NCBI GenBank assembly: GCA_019359095.1
Contig: JAHHHZ010000013.1
Location: 372,001 to 436,000 of the forward strand
DNA length: 64,000 nucleotides
Direction of reading: 5' to 3'
Source: Pleurocapsa minor HA4230-MV1
Lineage (GTDB): Bacteria; Cyanobacteriota; Cyanobacteriia; Cyanobacteriales; Xenococcaceae
Shown here in pieces: positions 15,951-24,293 of this stretch. Numbering within the stretch: position 1 is the stretch's first letter; every line of letters begins with the position of its first letter. Under the pieces are notes generated by a model. It was not told the origin of the DNA. It did not search any database and saw only the letters and a list, made by a program, of their open reading frames with translations. The position numbers and the translations under genes were made by a program.

Positions 15951-18041
15951 ATGGCACCTAGTCAATCTTCTTTTCGACGAATTTTACTCTCGCGCATTCT
16001 GTTAGTCAGTGTTCCCGTCTTGCTAATTGGCGTATATGTCACTTATAGAAAGGCTCGTTCGGCTTTTTTGGAGACTGCTAGACAGAATTTAACCGAAAGT
16101 GCCGTGAGAAAGGGAGAAACAATTCAACATTCGATTGAAGCTTTACAAAATAACCTGGCGAGTGCCAGCGATGCAGCAATTGCTCGCTCAGATATTTTAA
16201 ATGGAGAGTTACTAATTGCTCAACTAGAAGAAGTCTTGCCAATAGGCATTCTCTGCGCTCAGATTACCGATCTCGAAACTAATGCTATCACTTCTTCTAC
16301 CTGTAAAGAGCCAGTTGAGCTAGAAAATAATACCTGGAAGAAAAAACAGCGAGTTTTTACCACTGCGTCTCAAGTGGATGTCAAATTACTTTCCTCTACC
16401 GCATCTTTGTTACGAAATTCTGCCGAAGCCAGTGAAAATCCTTCAGGTCGTCAATTAAAATTGTGGTTGACTGCCCCTATCTACGATCGCCAAGGTAATC
16501 TGCGCTACGCCTTAAGTATCAAGTCTGCTATTCTTGCTCAAGAAATCGTTGAGCCAGGTTCATTAGAAGGCTATCCCGTAGTAATCGATCAAGACGGCAC
16601 AATTCTCGCCCATCCTTTTGAACAGCGAGTGGGACGCAACGTCAAGCAAATGTCCGATGCTCAAAGGTTGACGGAATTAATGCAAAATGCGATCGCCAAT
16701 AAGCCAGATTTTCTGCATTTATTTTATTTGGAGACTGATGGAGTCGAATTAGTTACTGGATATAGTTCTATTCCTTCTCCTATTACCAGCAATAAAGGAG
16801 AAAAATGGATTATTCTCGCGGTCAGTCCCCTAGATGCTGCCTTAGAACCCCTCAAGGACATTCAGCAAGCTCTTGTGGGCATGACTTTAGGTTTGATCGC
16901 TGCCTGTTCTCTGGCTACGCTCTATTTGTCCCGTGAATTGGCTCGTCCTTTAGAACAAATTAGAGATTATTCCTTGAAGGATCAACACCTAAATTCTCAT
17001 GTCGATCGCCTGCCAGAAAATTTTAAAATCCGCGAATTTAATCAGCTTTCTCTCTCCCTCAATGATATGGTGGGTCGCTTAAGGGCTTGGGGAGATGAAA
17101 TTATTACGGCTTGGAAGCAAGCCCAGACAGCTAACCAGTTGAAAAGCGAATTTTTAGCCACCACTTCTCACGAGCTGAGAACTCCTCTAAATGGCATCAT
17201 TAACTGTATTCGGGTAGTTCAAGACGGTTATTGCGATAGCAAAGAAGAAGAACGAGAATTTCTTCAGCAGGCAGACGATGCAGCAATTCATCTTTTAGGA
17301 ATTATTAATGATGTACTGGATATCTCCAAGATTGAGGCGGGAAAACTTTCGCTCAGGATTGAACCCGTTAATTTAAATAGAGTGCTGAATGAAGTAGTCG
17401 ATCTCCATCTGGTTTCTATCCAGCAGAAAAACTTGCATTTAAAAATGCCAGTTTGGGGAAAAAAACTTTATGTCCTGGCAGATGCTGCAAAACTCAAGCA
17501 GGTGCTAATTAACATAGTTAGTAATGCGGTTAAATTCACTGATTTTGGTACAATCACGATTACAATTACGACTCAACTACTGACAAGCGATCGAGAATTT
17601 GATAATTATCAATATTCTCTGGCTTCAAAAGCAGACTACCAGAGAGATATTGAAGCTTCAAGCGATAATATTGCCCTGGCTGCAAAAGCACAAATTACTG
17701 AAGAATATAATTCGCCAAATTCTTCTACAAATTCTTCTACAGCCGATAGTTATCCCGAAACACAGCAGCAAGAGCCAAATCAATACGTTGTAGTTAAAAT
17801 CGAAGATACAGGCATCGGGATTGACCCCAGCCAACAGCATAAACTCTTTAATCCCTTTGTCATGGTCGATGGTTCAACCACCAGAAAGTTTGGTGGGACA
17901 GGTCTTGGGTTAGCCATTTCGCGTAATCTGATGGATTTAATGCAGGGTACGATCTCCTTAGAAAGTCCTGGAATAGGTCAAGGTACTGCTGTTTCAATTT
18001 CGATTCCGCTAACAGAAATTATAGTGAGCAATGAACAGTGA
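15951..18041 (+). CDS. Cache-HAMP sensor histidine kinase
   Basis: The 696-residue membrane kinase has TM1 near residues 12-28, a periplasmic double-Cache-like sensor (about 40-300, with PVVIDQDGTILAHPFEQRVG), TM2 near 309-327 and HAMP. HisKA follows with the phosphoacceptor His407 in TSHELRTPLNG. The HATPase domain has N525 in the N box, DTGIGID at about 619 and GGTGLGLAIS. Between the N and G1 boxes lie about 94 residues, longer than usual, including a Ser/Thr/Asn-rich low-complexity insertion. No receiver domain is fused and no response regulator lies beside it, so its partner and signal are unknown. Confidence 0.92.
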   Translation: MAPSQSSFRRILLSRILLVSVPVLLIGVYVTYRKARSAFLETARQNLTESAVRKGETIQHSIEALQNNLASASDAAIARSDILNGELLIAQLEEVLPIGILCAQITDLETNAITSSTCKEPVELENNTWKKKQRVFTTASQVDVKLLSSTASLLRNSAEASENPSGRQLKLWLTAPIYDRQGNLRYALSIKSAILAQEIVEPGSLEGYPVVIDQDGTILAHPFEQRVGRNVKQMSDAQRLTELMQNAIANKPDFLHLFYLETDGVELVTGYSSIPSPITSNKGEKWIILAVSPLDAALEPLKDIQQALVGMTLGLIAACSLATLYLSRELARPLEQIRDYSLKDQHLNSHVDRLPENFKIREFNQLSLSLNDMVGRLRAWGDEIITAWKQAQTANQLKSEFLATTSHELRTPLNGIINCIRVVQDGYCDSKEEEREFLQQADDAAIHLLGIINDVLDISKIEAGKLSLRIEPVNLNRVLNEVVDLHLVSIQQKNLHLKMPVWGKKLYVLADAAKLKQVLINIVSNAVKFTDFGTITITITTQLLTSDREFDNYQYSLASKADYQRDIEASSDNIALAAKAQITEEYNSPNSSTNSSTADSYPETQQQEPNQYVVVKIEDTGIGIDPSQQHKLFNPFVMVDGSTTRKFGGTGLGLAISRNLMDLMQGTISLESPGIGQGTAVSISIPLTEIIVSNEQ

Positions 18042-18057
18042 TGATTATCTTTTGTAA

Positions 18058-19140
18058 TCACCTGGCTTGAGGCAAAATTAGCATGGCATCGCCAAAGGAA
18101 TAAAAACGATATTCAAGAGCGATCGCTTGTTGGTAAAGACTCAACAACTGCTCTCGACCAATCATGGCACTCACCAGCATTAACAAGCTAGAACCTGGTA
18201 AATGAAAATTAGTGATTAAGCCATCTACTACTTGCCACTGATAGCCTGGATAGATAAACAAATTAGTCTTACCGCGAAAAGGCTCGATCGAGTCTGATTT
18301 GGCTTCTCTAGCTGCTCCTTCTAAGGCTCTGGTGGCAGTTGTCCCCACGGCAATGACTCGACCTCCTCTGGCTTTCGTGGCTTTAATCTTGGCTACGGTT
18401 TCTGCACTGACTTCAATCCATTCTTGGTGCATGGCATGATTCTTAATTTGCTCTGTTTCTACAGGACGAAAAGTGCCAATTCCCACATGAAGCGTAATTT
18501 GAGTCTGTTCAATCCCCTGGCGCTCTAGTTGAGCTAATAATTCGGGGGTAAAGTGTAAACCTGCGGTGGGTGCTGCGATCGCTCCTGGTTGATTGGCATA
18601 TACAGTCTGATATCGCTCGTCAGGAGCATCACTATCCGTAATATAGGGGGGCAAAGGAAGCTGTCCATAATCATCCAATAGCTGCCAGAGAGACTGACCT
18701 GGAGCTAGCTCAAACTGCAAGATTCTCCCCCCTGTGGCTTCATCTTTGCCGATCACTGTAGCCTGGAGTGGATTATTGTTTGAGTCGGGATTACCCAGAG
18801 CATCAAAGTTGATGGTTGCTCCAATCGTAAAACGCTTGCCAGGTTTGACTAGAGCCAGCCAACAGTTAGACGCTCGCTCTTCAATCAGCAAAATTTCTAG
18901 CTGAGAACCCGTAGTTTTATGACCATAAAGACGAGCAGGAATAACGCGGGTATTGTTCAGGACGAGCAAGTCACCTGGTTTTAACCAATTGGGCAAGTCC
19001 CGAAAAGTTGAGTGGGTAGGCTCTCGCCGTGAATTTACGATCAGTAGACGAGAGCTATCTCGCGGCTCGGCAGGAGACTGGGCTATCAGCTCTTGAGGCA
19101 ATTGGTAAGTGTAGCTAGAAAGCAAAAAATCTTGATCCAT
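18058..19140 (-). CDS. queA: S-adenosylmethionine:tRNA ribosyltransferase-isomerase
   Basis: The 360-residue enzyme transfers and isomerises the ribosyl part of SAM onto preQ1 at the wobble position of tRNA, giving epoxyqueuosine. It has the full family pattern: [20 protein letters not shown] at the N-terminus, [43 protein letters not shown] and [20 protein letters not shown]. Length is normal. It converges on the histidine kinase gene. Confidence 0.97.
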   Translation of the reverse strand: MDQDFLLSSYTYQLPQELIAQSPAEPRDSSRLLIVNSRREPTHSTFRDLPNWLKPGDLLVLNNTRVIPARLYGHKTTGSQLEILLIEERASNCWLALVKPGKRFTIGATINFDALGNPDSNNNPLQATVIGKDEATGGRILQFELAPGQSLWQLLDDYGQLPLPPYITDSDAPDERYQTVYANQPGAIAAPTAGLHFTPELLAQLERQGIEQTQITLHVGIGTFRPVETEQIKNHAMHQEWIEVSAETVAKIKATKARGGRVIAVGTTATRALEGAAREAKSDSIEPFRGKTNLFIYPGYQWQVVDGLITNFHLPGSSLLMLVSAMIGREQLLSLYQQAIALEYRFYSFGDAMLILPQAR

Positions 19141-19281
19141 CCTAAGTTATAAGTTCAATTTACACGATCGTATTTGGGTAATATCCCCTATAGCAAATTT
19201 AAAAGATCGGGTGCTTTTCCCCAAGCGCGATCGACACATTTATTGTCAGACTATAAATACGCTTCTGTAAAAACATGATTT

Positions 19282-19671
19282 ATGGACTATCTGTATTTCC
19301 TGGCCAATGCCAGCGTGACCTTAAGAACAATCGAGTATCTCCGCAATATGGAGCATACGACCAATGCTTCTCTCACCGTAATTCATCAAATTGATGGCTG
19401 GATTGTCAAAATACACTTCCCCCAAGCTCTAGAACCAAGATTACACGGTAATCTTTGCGCCTTTATGTCAGAGTTGGGCATTGTCTATGAACCAGAAATG
19501 CGACTCAAAATGGTCTTCTGGAGTTTAGAAACTGGTCAATCTCCTGTGGAAGTTATGCGCCGTTATCAAGTAGCAGTGGTTTCTTATGGTGTGCCAGATA
19601 CCAAAGATATTGAAGCTTTTCGTCAACAATTTACCATTGGACTAGGTTACTGTCCAGAAACCTTAGCCTAA
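19282..19671 (+). CDS. Conserved-looking hypothetical protein
   Basis: This 129-residue soluble protein was not recognised. It has no signal peptide or membrane segment. The composition and predicted alternation (SLTVIHQIDGWIVKIHFPQ, LKMVFWSLETGQSPVEVMRR) suggest a compact alpha/beta domain. An internal Met at residue 28 could be an alternative start. It is transcribed divergently from queA and overlaps the end of the KaiB-domain gene by four bases, tail to tail. Confidence 0.65.
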   Translation: MDYLYFLANASVTLRTIEYLRNMEHTTNASLTVIHQIDGWIVKIHFPQALEPRLHGNLCAFMSELGIVYEPEMRLKMVFWSLETGQSPVEVMRRYQVAVVSYGVPDTKDIEAFRQQFTIGLGYCPETLA

Positions 19672-20429
19672 TGAAAACTCGAAATAATCTGTAAGACTCT
19701 AGAGATATCGTCAAGCTGTCCCACAATACGTTTGACAGGCCCAGGAGAGACTCGAATTAAAGTCGGGGTGGTTATAACTCGGTGTATTATCGCTTGTTCG
19801 GGGTTTTTAGCAACATCAATCACTTTTAAGGTGTAGGGATTAGTCAATCTTTCTTCTAATAGCTGATGAAGATTACTTAAGGTTTTTTCGGCACTATCAT
19901 TCTGACTGGAAATAAACAGGCGTAGATTGTATCCTTCGCTCTTGATTACAGTTGTTCTGATGTGATCTTGAATTATCCCAGAGTCTTTAGAAGGCAATTT
20001 AGTTGATTGTTTAGGGTCAAGACGAATAACTAAATCTTGTCGCTGCCAAAGTTGCGGAAAATGGGGTTTATAAGTCTCAATTACTGCCCGATGACAATGC
20101 TCTTCTTGCCAAGGAGCAATTTGCCATTCAGTTTTGGCATCGAGTTTAAATAATGCTTGCAATAAAGGGATATATTGCTGTACTGCGGGGTAAACTTCGG
20201 CAATAGTCTGTAGCTGATGAGTTGTAGGGTCTAACCAACGCTCTACTGTGGCTGTATATCCAGGTACGAGAAAATGAGGTGAATCAGCTAAATTGAGCAT
20301 CTTTTGTAATTCATGACATAAATGAACATGCCATTGAGTTTGTTTACTCGAATTGATGCCATAAATCAAATCTCCCCCTGGTGTAAACAAGGCTATACCT
20401 TTAAATACTTGAGGCAGAACATTTATCAT
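19668..20429 (-). CDS. Protein with C-terminal KaiB-like domain
   Basis: The 253-residue protein has an unrecognised N-terminal region (about 1-160) and a C-terminal domain (about 166-251) that closely follows KaiB. YNLRLFISSQND is strand 1, YTLKVIDVAKNPEQAI the middle, and VITTPTLIRVSPGPVKRIVGQ the segment with the thioredoxin-fold cis-Pro region. KaiB is the fold-switching protein of the cyanobacterial clock; SasA has a KaiB-like domain at its N-terminus, opposite to this. No kaiA or kaiC lies nearby. It follows pilT on the same strand after about 140 bases, which may mean a shared transcript. Function unknown. Confidence 0.75.
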   Translation of the reverse strand: MINVLPQVFKGIALFTPGGDLIYGINSSKQTQWHVHLCHELQKMLNLADSPHFLVPGYTATVERWLDPTTHQLQTIAEVYPAVQQYIPLLQALFKLDAKTEWQIAPWQEEHCHRAVIETYKPHFPQLWQRQDLVIRLDPKQSTKLPSKDSGIIQDHIRTTVIKSEGYNLRLFISSQNDSAEKTLSNLHQLLEERLTNPYTLKVIDVAKNPEQAIIHRVITTPTLIRVSPGPVKRIVGQLDDISRVLQIISSFH

Positions 20430-20568
20430 CTATTGCCGATCATGATCTCAAACCCGACAGTTTAACAACTGCTGACTAGTTAATAGTAATACTTTTAAAG
20501 TATATCTATTCCTGTGGGTAATAAATATGGATGCATGAACACTTTAACATGCTAAATGTTCTGTGTAT

Positions 20569-21789
20569 TTAGATTCTACCTCTGAGCATCATCGCCATTT
20601 CATTGGCTGTCGGAGACATTTCCATGGCTACTTCCTCGGTAATTCTGCCTTCTTCGTAAAGACTGAAGAGAGCTTGATTGGTAGTAATCATTCCGTCATA
20701 TTCTCCATCCAACATCAGATTCTGAATCTCATCATACTTACCCTGTTTAATATATTCTTTGACGGTTTCTGTATTAACCATGATGTCATGATACGCAGCT
20801 CGTTTACCATCTGTGGTGCGACATAATCCTTGAGAGATGACAGCTACTAGGGACTCGGAAATTGCCACGCGCATCGCATCCTGTTCTTCGGCAGTGTAGA
20901 GAGTCAAAATCCTTTCAATAGTTTTAACCGCACTGTTGGTATGTAACGTTCCCATGACCAAGTGACCTGTTTGGGCTGCTTTGAGGGCCGTATTGACCGT
21001 TTCGCGATCGCGCATTTCCCCAATCAAGATAATATCAGGATCTTCCCGCAATGCTGCTTTGAGGGCATGATCGAATTTGTGAGTATTGATGCCAACTTCT
21101 CGTTGTTTAATTAAAGAGCGTTTACTCCGATGGACAAATTCAATCGGATCTTCAATGGTAATAATATGCTTGGCATGTTCGGTGTTGATGTAGTCTACCA
21201 TCGCTGCCATAGTGGTCGATTTACCTGAACCCGTCGGCCCCGTAACTAAGATTAAACCTTTATGTTCGTCAGAAATATCCCGAAAAACTGGGGGTAAACC
21301 CAAGTCGTCCATGGTCAAGATTTTGAGGGGAATCAGACGCATTACTAAGGCAGGGCCTAGCAGAGTGTCAAACACGTTGATCCTGACCCTAGCAAACTCG
21401 TACTGAGTTGCACCATCAAATTCTAGTTCTCGCTTGAACTGTTCTACTTCGCGATCGCTTAAAATCTCATGTAGCCAACTCATAAAAGTTTGGCGATCGG
21501 TTTTGGGATACTCTGTTAGTGCCATTTCTCCGCGATCGCGCATTCTGGGGACTTCTCCTACTCCCACATGAACATCGGAGTATCCTTTGTCGTATGCCTG
21601 TTTAATGATATATGCCAAAGAGGGTTGACCAGAAGCTCTCTGTGGTTTGTTGTTTGACGCTGATGTTGGAGCTTTAACAGCAGAATTTTCCGCTTTTACT
21701 TCGACAGGTAATGAATTACTAGTTCTGCCAATAGTGGATGGTGGGGGTGGTGGCAGTGGTCGAGATTGTTGATCTACTTTTTGATTCAT
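20569..21789 (-). CDS. pilT: Type IV pilus retraction ATPase PilT
   Basis: The 406-residue secretion-type ATPase has Walker A GPTGSGKST (184-192), an Asp box in ITIEDPIEFVH, Walker B DIILIGEMRD and a His box GHLVMGTLHTNSA. It powers pilus disassembly for twitching motility and DNA uptake at the inner membrane. The first 55 residues are a Pro/Ser/Asn-rich extension (PLPPPPPS) absent from the short PilT type. It is isolated from pilB and pilC, which usually lie near it. A long spacer with repeats lies upstream. Confidence 0.95.
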   Translation of the reverse strand: MNQKVDQQSRPLPPPPPSTIGRTSNSLPVEVKAENSAVKAPTSASNNKPQRASGQPSLAYIIKQAYDKGYSDVHVGVGEVPRMRDRGEMALTEYPKTDRQTFMSWLHEILSDREVEQFKRELEFDGATQYEFARVRINVFDTLLGPALVMRLIPLKILTMDDLGLPPVFRDISDEHKGLILVTGPTGSGKSTTMAAMVDYINTEHAKHIITIEDPIEFVHRSKRSLIKQREVGINTHKFDHALKAALREDPDIILIGEMRDRETVNTALKAAQTGHLVMGTLHTNSAVKTIERILTLYTAEEQDAMRVAISESLVAVISQGLCRTTDGKRAAYHDIMVNTETVKEYIKQGKYDEIQNLMLDGEYDGMITTNQALFSLYEEGRITEEVAMEMSPTANEMAMMLRGRI

Positions 21790-21922
21790 TTAATTTATGT
21801 GTTAGAGAACTATTGTTTTTATATGATTAGTATGCCCAGCCCTTCCAAGTTTTTAACAACTTTAAGACTGAGTTAAGTAGGTAGGCAAAATAATTGATCA
21901 AACCCCTACCCTTAGAGCTATT

Positions 21923-22001
21923 TGTCCTAAAGGATTCCTAAAGGATTAGCTCCTTCGTCCTAAAGGATACCGCTCCGCATATCGCGTCACCGCTCCGCAT
22001 A
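21923..22001. repeat. Modular interspersed repeat cluster
   Basis: Three CCTAAAGGAT cores are stacked (TTTGTCCTAAAGGATTCCTA, AAGGATTAGCTCCTTCGTCC, TAAAGGATACCGCTCCGCAT) followed by a second CACCGCTCCGCATATTA. The ACCGCTCCGCATAT module is duplicated. Confidence 0.75.
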
Positions 22002-22028
22002 TTACTCGTTACTCGTTACTTGTTACTC
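22002..22028. repeat. TTACTCG heptamer tandem repeat
   Basis: About four units of TTACTCG/TTACTTG directly follow the modular repeat cluster. Confidence 0.7.
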
Positions 22029-22585
22029 CCTAACCTTATTTCCAATTTAATTACACCCACCTACTTAGTTATTTCAATTACCATCTGTTAGGTTGATCGA
22101 GCTTTTTCAAACTGTTAGAACTGTTAAAAATGATACTTAAATTGTCATGCTTATCATTACTTAATAGCTAATATTATTTCCTCACAATTACCTCACAAAA
22201 ATATTATTTACTAACTCTTAATTGATTAATGTCTTAAAATCTGCAAGCTAAATTTTTGCTTTCAGAGTAATTAAGTATAAATACTTATTTGTTTCCCAAG
22301 CCTTGCTCAAGATCCAAATTAAATAAGAACAAAGATATTATGGTAAAAATAATTATTTTTGCTAAAAGAGTCTAAATTTGCCTTGAAGCTATGGGGATCG
22401 ATGAGAATAAAGAAAAATTAGATTAACGAGTGATGATTAATGGTCAAGTTTGTGTATTGCCAAATGTAAAAATATATTTTCAAAATGTATTTTTCTGATT
22501 GAACTTTCTTATACTTAGTTTATTCAAAAGAAATAAAGTCTGATTTTTGCTTCGTTGTTGTTTATGTTTAAGGATTTGCAAAACT

Positions 22586-22951
22586 ATGGAAACTACCCGA
22601 AAGAATAGTTACGTTGGTTTAATCAAAAGCTTCTTGATTTGGAGTTTTACCTTAACGGTCTGTCTACTAGTAGTAGGTTTTCCCGTGGGAGCTTTAATAG
22701 TTACAGTCGGTCTTTTAGCGACTATTGTTTTACAAACAGTTCTACCTGCTAGCGCCGTTTTGCTGGTGACAGGCAGCATTTTTAGTCTTAATGTGGCAGT
22801 GGTAGTCATTGGGGCTGCGGCTCTAGCTTTAAAAGGAGTTAATCCTGAAGAGGTAAGCTGGCTAAACTGGTTACATGGACAAAAAGATTTAATTAATATT
22901 CCTGTGTACGCTTCGTGTCCATTAACTTGCCAAGTTGAGATTCATCAATAA
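22586..22951 (+). CDS. Small hydrophobic membrane protein
   Basis: The chosen ATG gives a 121-residue protein; a TTG 39 bases upstream would add a Cys-rich tail with no family support. The sequence has about three closely spaced hydrophobic stretches (FLIWSFTLTVCLLVVGFPVG, LLATIVLQTVLPASAVLLV, LNVAVVVIGAAALAL) and a short polar C-terminus. The Gly/Ala/Val pattern fits a small integral membrane protein. No family was recognised. A terminator-like hairpin follows about 150 bases downstream. Confidence 0.6.
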   Translation: METTRKNSYVGLIKSFLIWSFTLTVCLLVVGFPVGALIVTVGLLATIVLQTVLPASAVLLVTGSIFSLNVAVVVIGAAALALKGVNPEEVSWLNWLHGQKDLINIPVYASCPLTCQVEIHQ

Positions 22952-23057
22952 TTGATCTGCAACCATAAAAATTAAACTAACTGGTTTAATGTCTATTCTG
23001 TCGTTGATTACTTGAATGCAAAACTAAATCCCCAACAGTAAATGCGCTCAATAATTA

Positions 23058-23091
23058 GCGATCGCAAAGCGTAGGCGGAGCCTAATCGCTC
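23058..23091. repeat. Short interspersed repeat (GCGTAGGCGGAGCC type)
   Basis: GCGATCGCAAAGCGTAGGCG then GAGCCTAATCGC. The same word set recurs at the hypB end and at 35.16 kb, forming a sub-family without the CCTAAAGGAT core. Confidence 0.7.
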
Positions 23092-23101
23092 ATACGAACC
23101 G

Positions 23102-23126
23102 AAACCCAGAGTATACTGGGTTTTTT
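23102..23126 (+). terminator. Rho-independent terminator
   Basis: AAACCCAG, loop AGTATA, CTGGGTTT continuing into a run of six T in total: an 8-bp stem with T tail. It would end transcription from the small membrane-protein gene and insulate wecB. Confidence 0.7.
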
Positions 23127-23170
23127 ACTGTCAAAAAGCATGATCAGTTATGTTGTTGCGTTGAGGGATT

Positions 23171-24286
23171 ATGACTAAACCAATTTCTGTCGGAGTAATT
23201 TTAGGAACTCGCCCAGAGGCAATTAAGCTCGCTCCAGTAATCGAACAGCTTAATCTAACTCAAATTAAAACCCATGTGATTCTGACAGGGCAACATCGAG
23301 AAATGGTAGATCGGGTGATGGAGCTATTTAACCTCGAAGCAGATTTCGATTTAGGCATAATGAAACCGCAGCAAACCCTCAGTAGTATTACCTGTGATAG
23401 CTTACAGGGTTTGGGTAAGATTTTTACGCAGATTAAACCACAGTTGATTTTTGTTCAAGGCGACACCACAACTGCCTTTGCTGCTGCTCTGGCTGCTTTT
23501 TATCATCAGATTGCGATCGCTCATGTTGAAGCAGGCTTGCGTACTGATAATTTATATAATCCTTATCCTGAAGAAGCAAACCGTCGCCTAATTTCACAAA
23601 TTGCTCAACTGCATTTTGCACCGACGGAACTAGCGGTTAAAAATCTGCAAAAGTCAGGGGTGACAGGCGAAATTCATCATACAGGTAATACGGTAATTGA
23701 TACTTTATTAACCGTAGCGGGGAATAAGCCCAAATGTGAGATAGCTAATTTAGATTGGTCAAAATATCGAGTATTGTTAGCTACGGTTCATCGTCGCGAA
23801 AATTGGGGGAGACCACTGACAGATATTTTGCAGGGATTTAATGCCATCTTGGATCGTTTCCCCGACACAGCTTTACTGCTGCCGCTACACCGTAATCCTA
23901 CCGTGCGAGAGCCAATTAAAGCAGCACTTGGCGATCGCCCTAGAGTATTTCTCACAGAACCATTAGACTATAGCGAACTGGTTGGTGCGATCGCTCGCTG
24001 TCATTTGTTGTTAACCGATTCGGGCGGATTACAGGAAGAAGCCCCCAGTTTAGGGAAACCTGTGTTGGTGCTGAGAGAAACCACAGAAAGACCAGAAGCC
24101 GTTCAAGCGGGTACAGCCAAGCTGATTGGCACCGATCCTCAAACCATAGTTAATGCCACCGCTGAATTACTTGAAAACGACCATCTCTATAATCAAATGG
24201 CAACGGCGATTAATCCTTTTGGTGATGGTCAAGCATCCGTTAGAATTGTCAAAATTGCTCAAGATTATTTAACAAAAAACTTATAG
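23171..24286 (+). CDS. wecB: UDP-N-acetylglucosamine 2-epimerase (non-hydrolysing)
   Basis: The 371-residue enzyme converts UDP-GlcNAc to UDP-ManNAc for surface polysaccharides. Family motifs are GTRPEAIKLAPVI at the N-terminus, LTGQHREMVD, QGDTTTAFAAALAAF, HVEAGLRT, TVHRRENWG, and TDSGGLQEEAPSLGKPVLVL plus RETTERPEA near the end. Length is normal. It converges on the CHAT gene with only seven bases between stops. Another ManNAc-type transferase gene (wecG-like) lies at 55 kb. Confidence 0.95.
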   Translation: MTKPISVGVILGTRPEAIKLAPVIEQLNLTQIKTHVILTGQHREMVDRVMELFNLEADFDLGIMKPQQTLSSITCDSLQGLGKIFTQIKPQLIFVQGDTTTAFAAALAAFYHQIAIAHVEAGLRTDNLYNPYPEEANRRLISQIAQLHFAPTELAVKNLQKSGVTGEIHHTGNTVIDTLLTVAGNKPKCEIANLDWSKYRVLLATVHRRENWGRPLTDILQGFNAILDRFPDTALLLPLHRNPTVREPIKAALGDRPRVFLTEPLDYSELVGAIARCHLLLTDSGGLQEEAPSLGKPVLVLRETTERPEAVQAGTAKLIGTDPQTIVNATAELLENDHLYNQMATAINPFGDGQASVRIVKIAQDYLTKNL

Positions 24287-24293
24287 CTTATAG

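Larger units (their letters stand above)
21790..22585. other. Long divergent spacer with repeats
   Basis: About 800 bases without a supported gene. The part near pilT contains a CCTAAAGGAT repeat cluster and a TTACTCG heptamer array. The rest is AT-rich and should hold the promoters of pilT and of the small membrane-protein gene. Confidence 0.5.
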
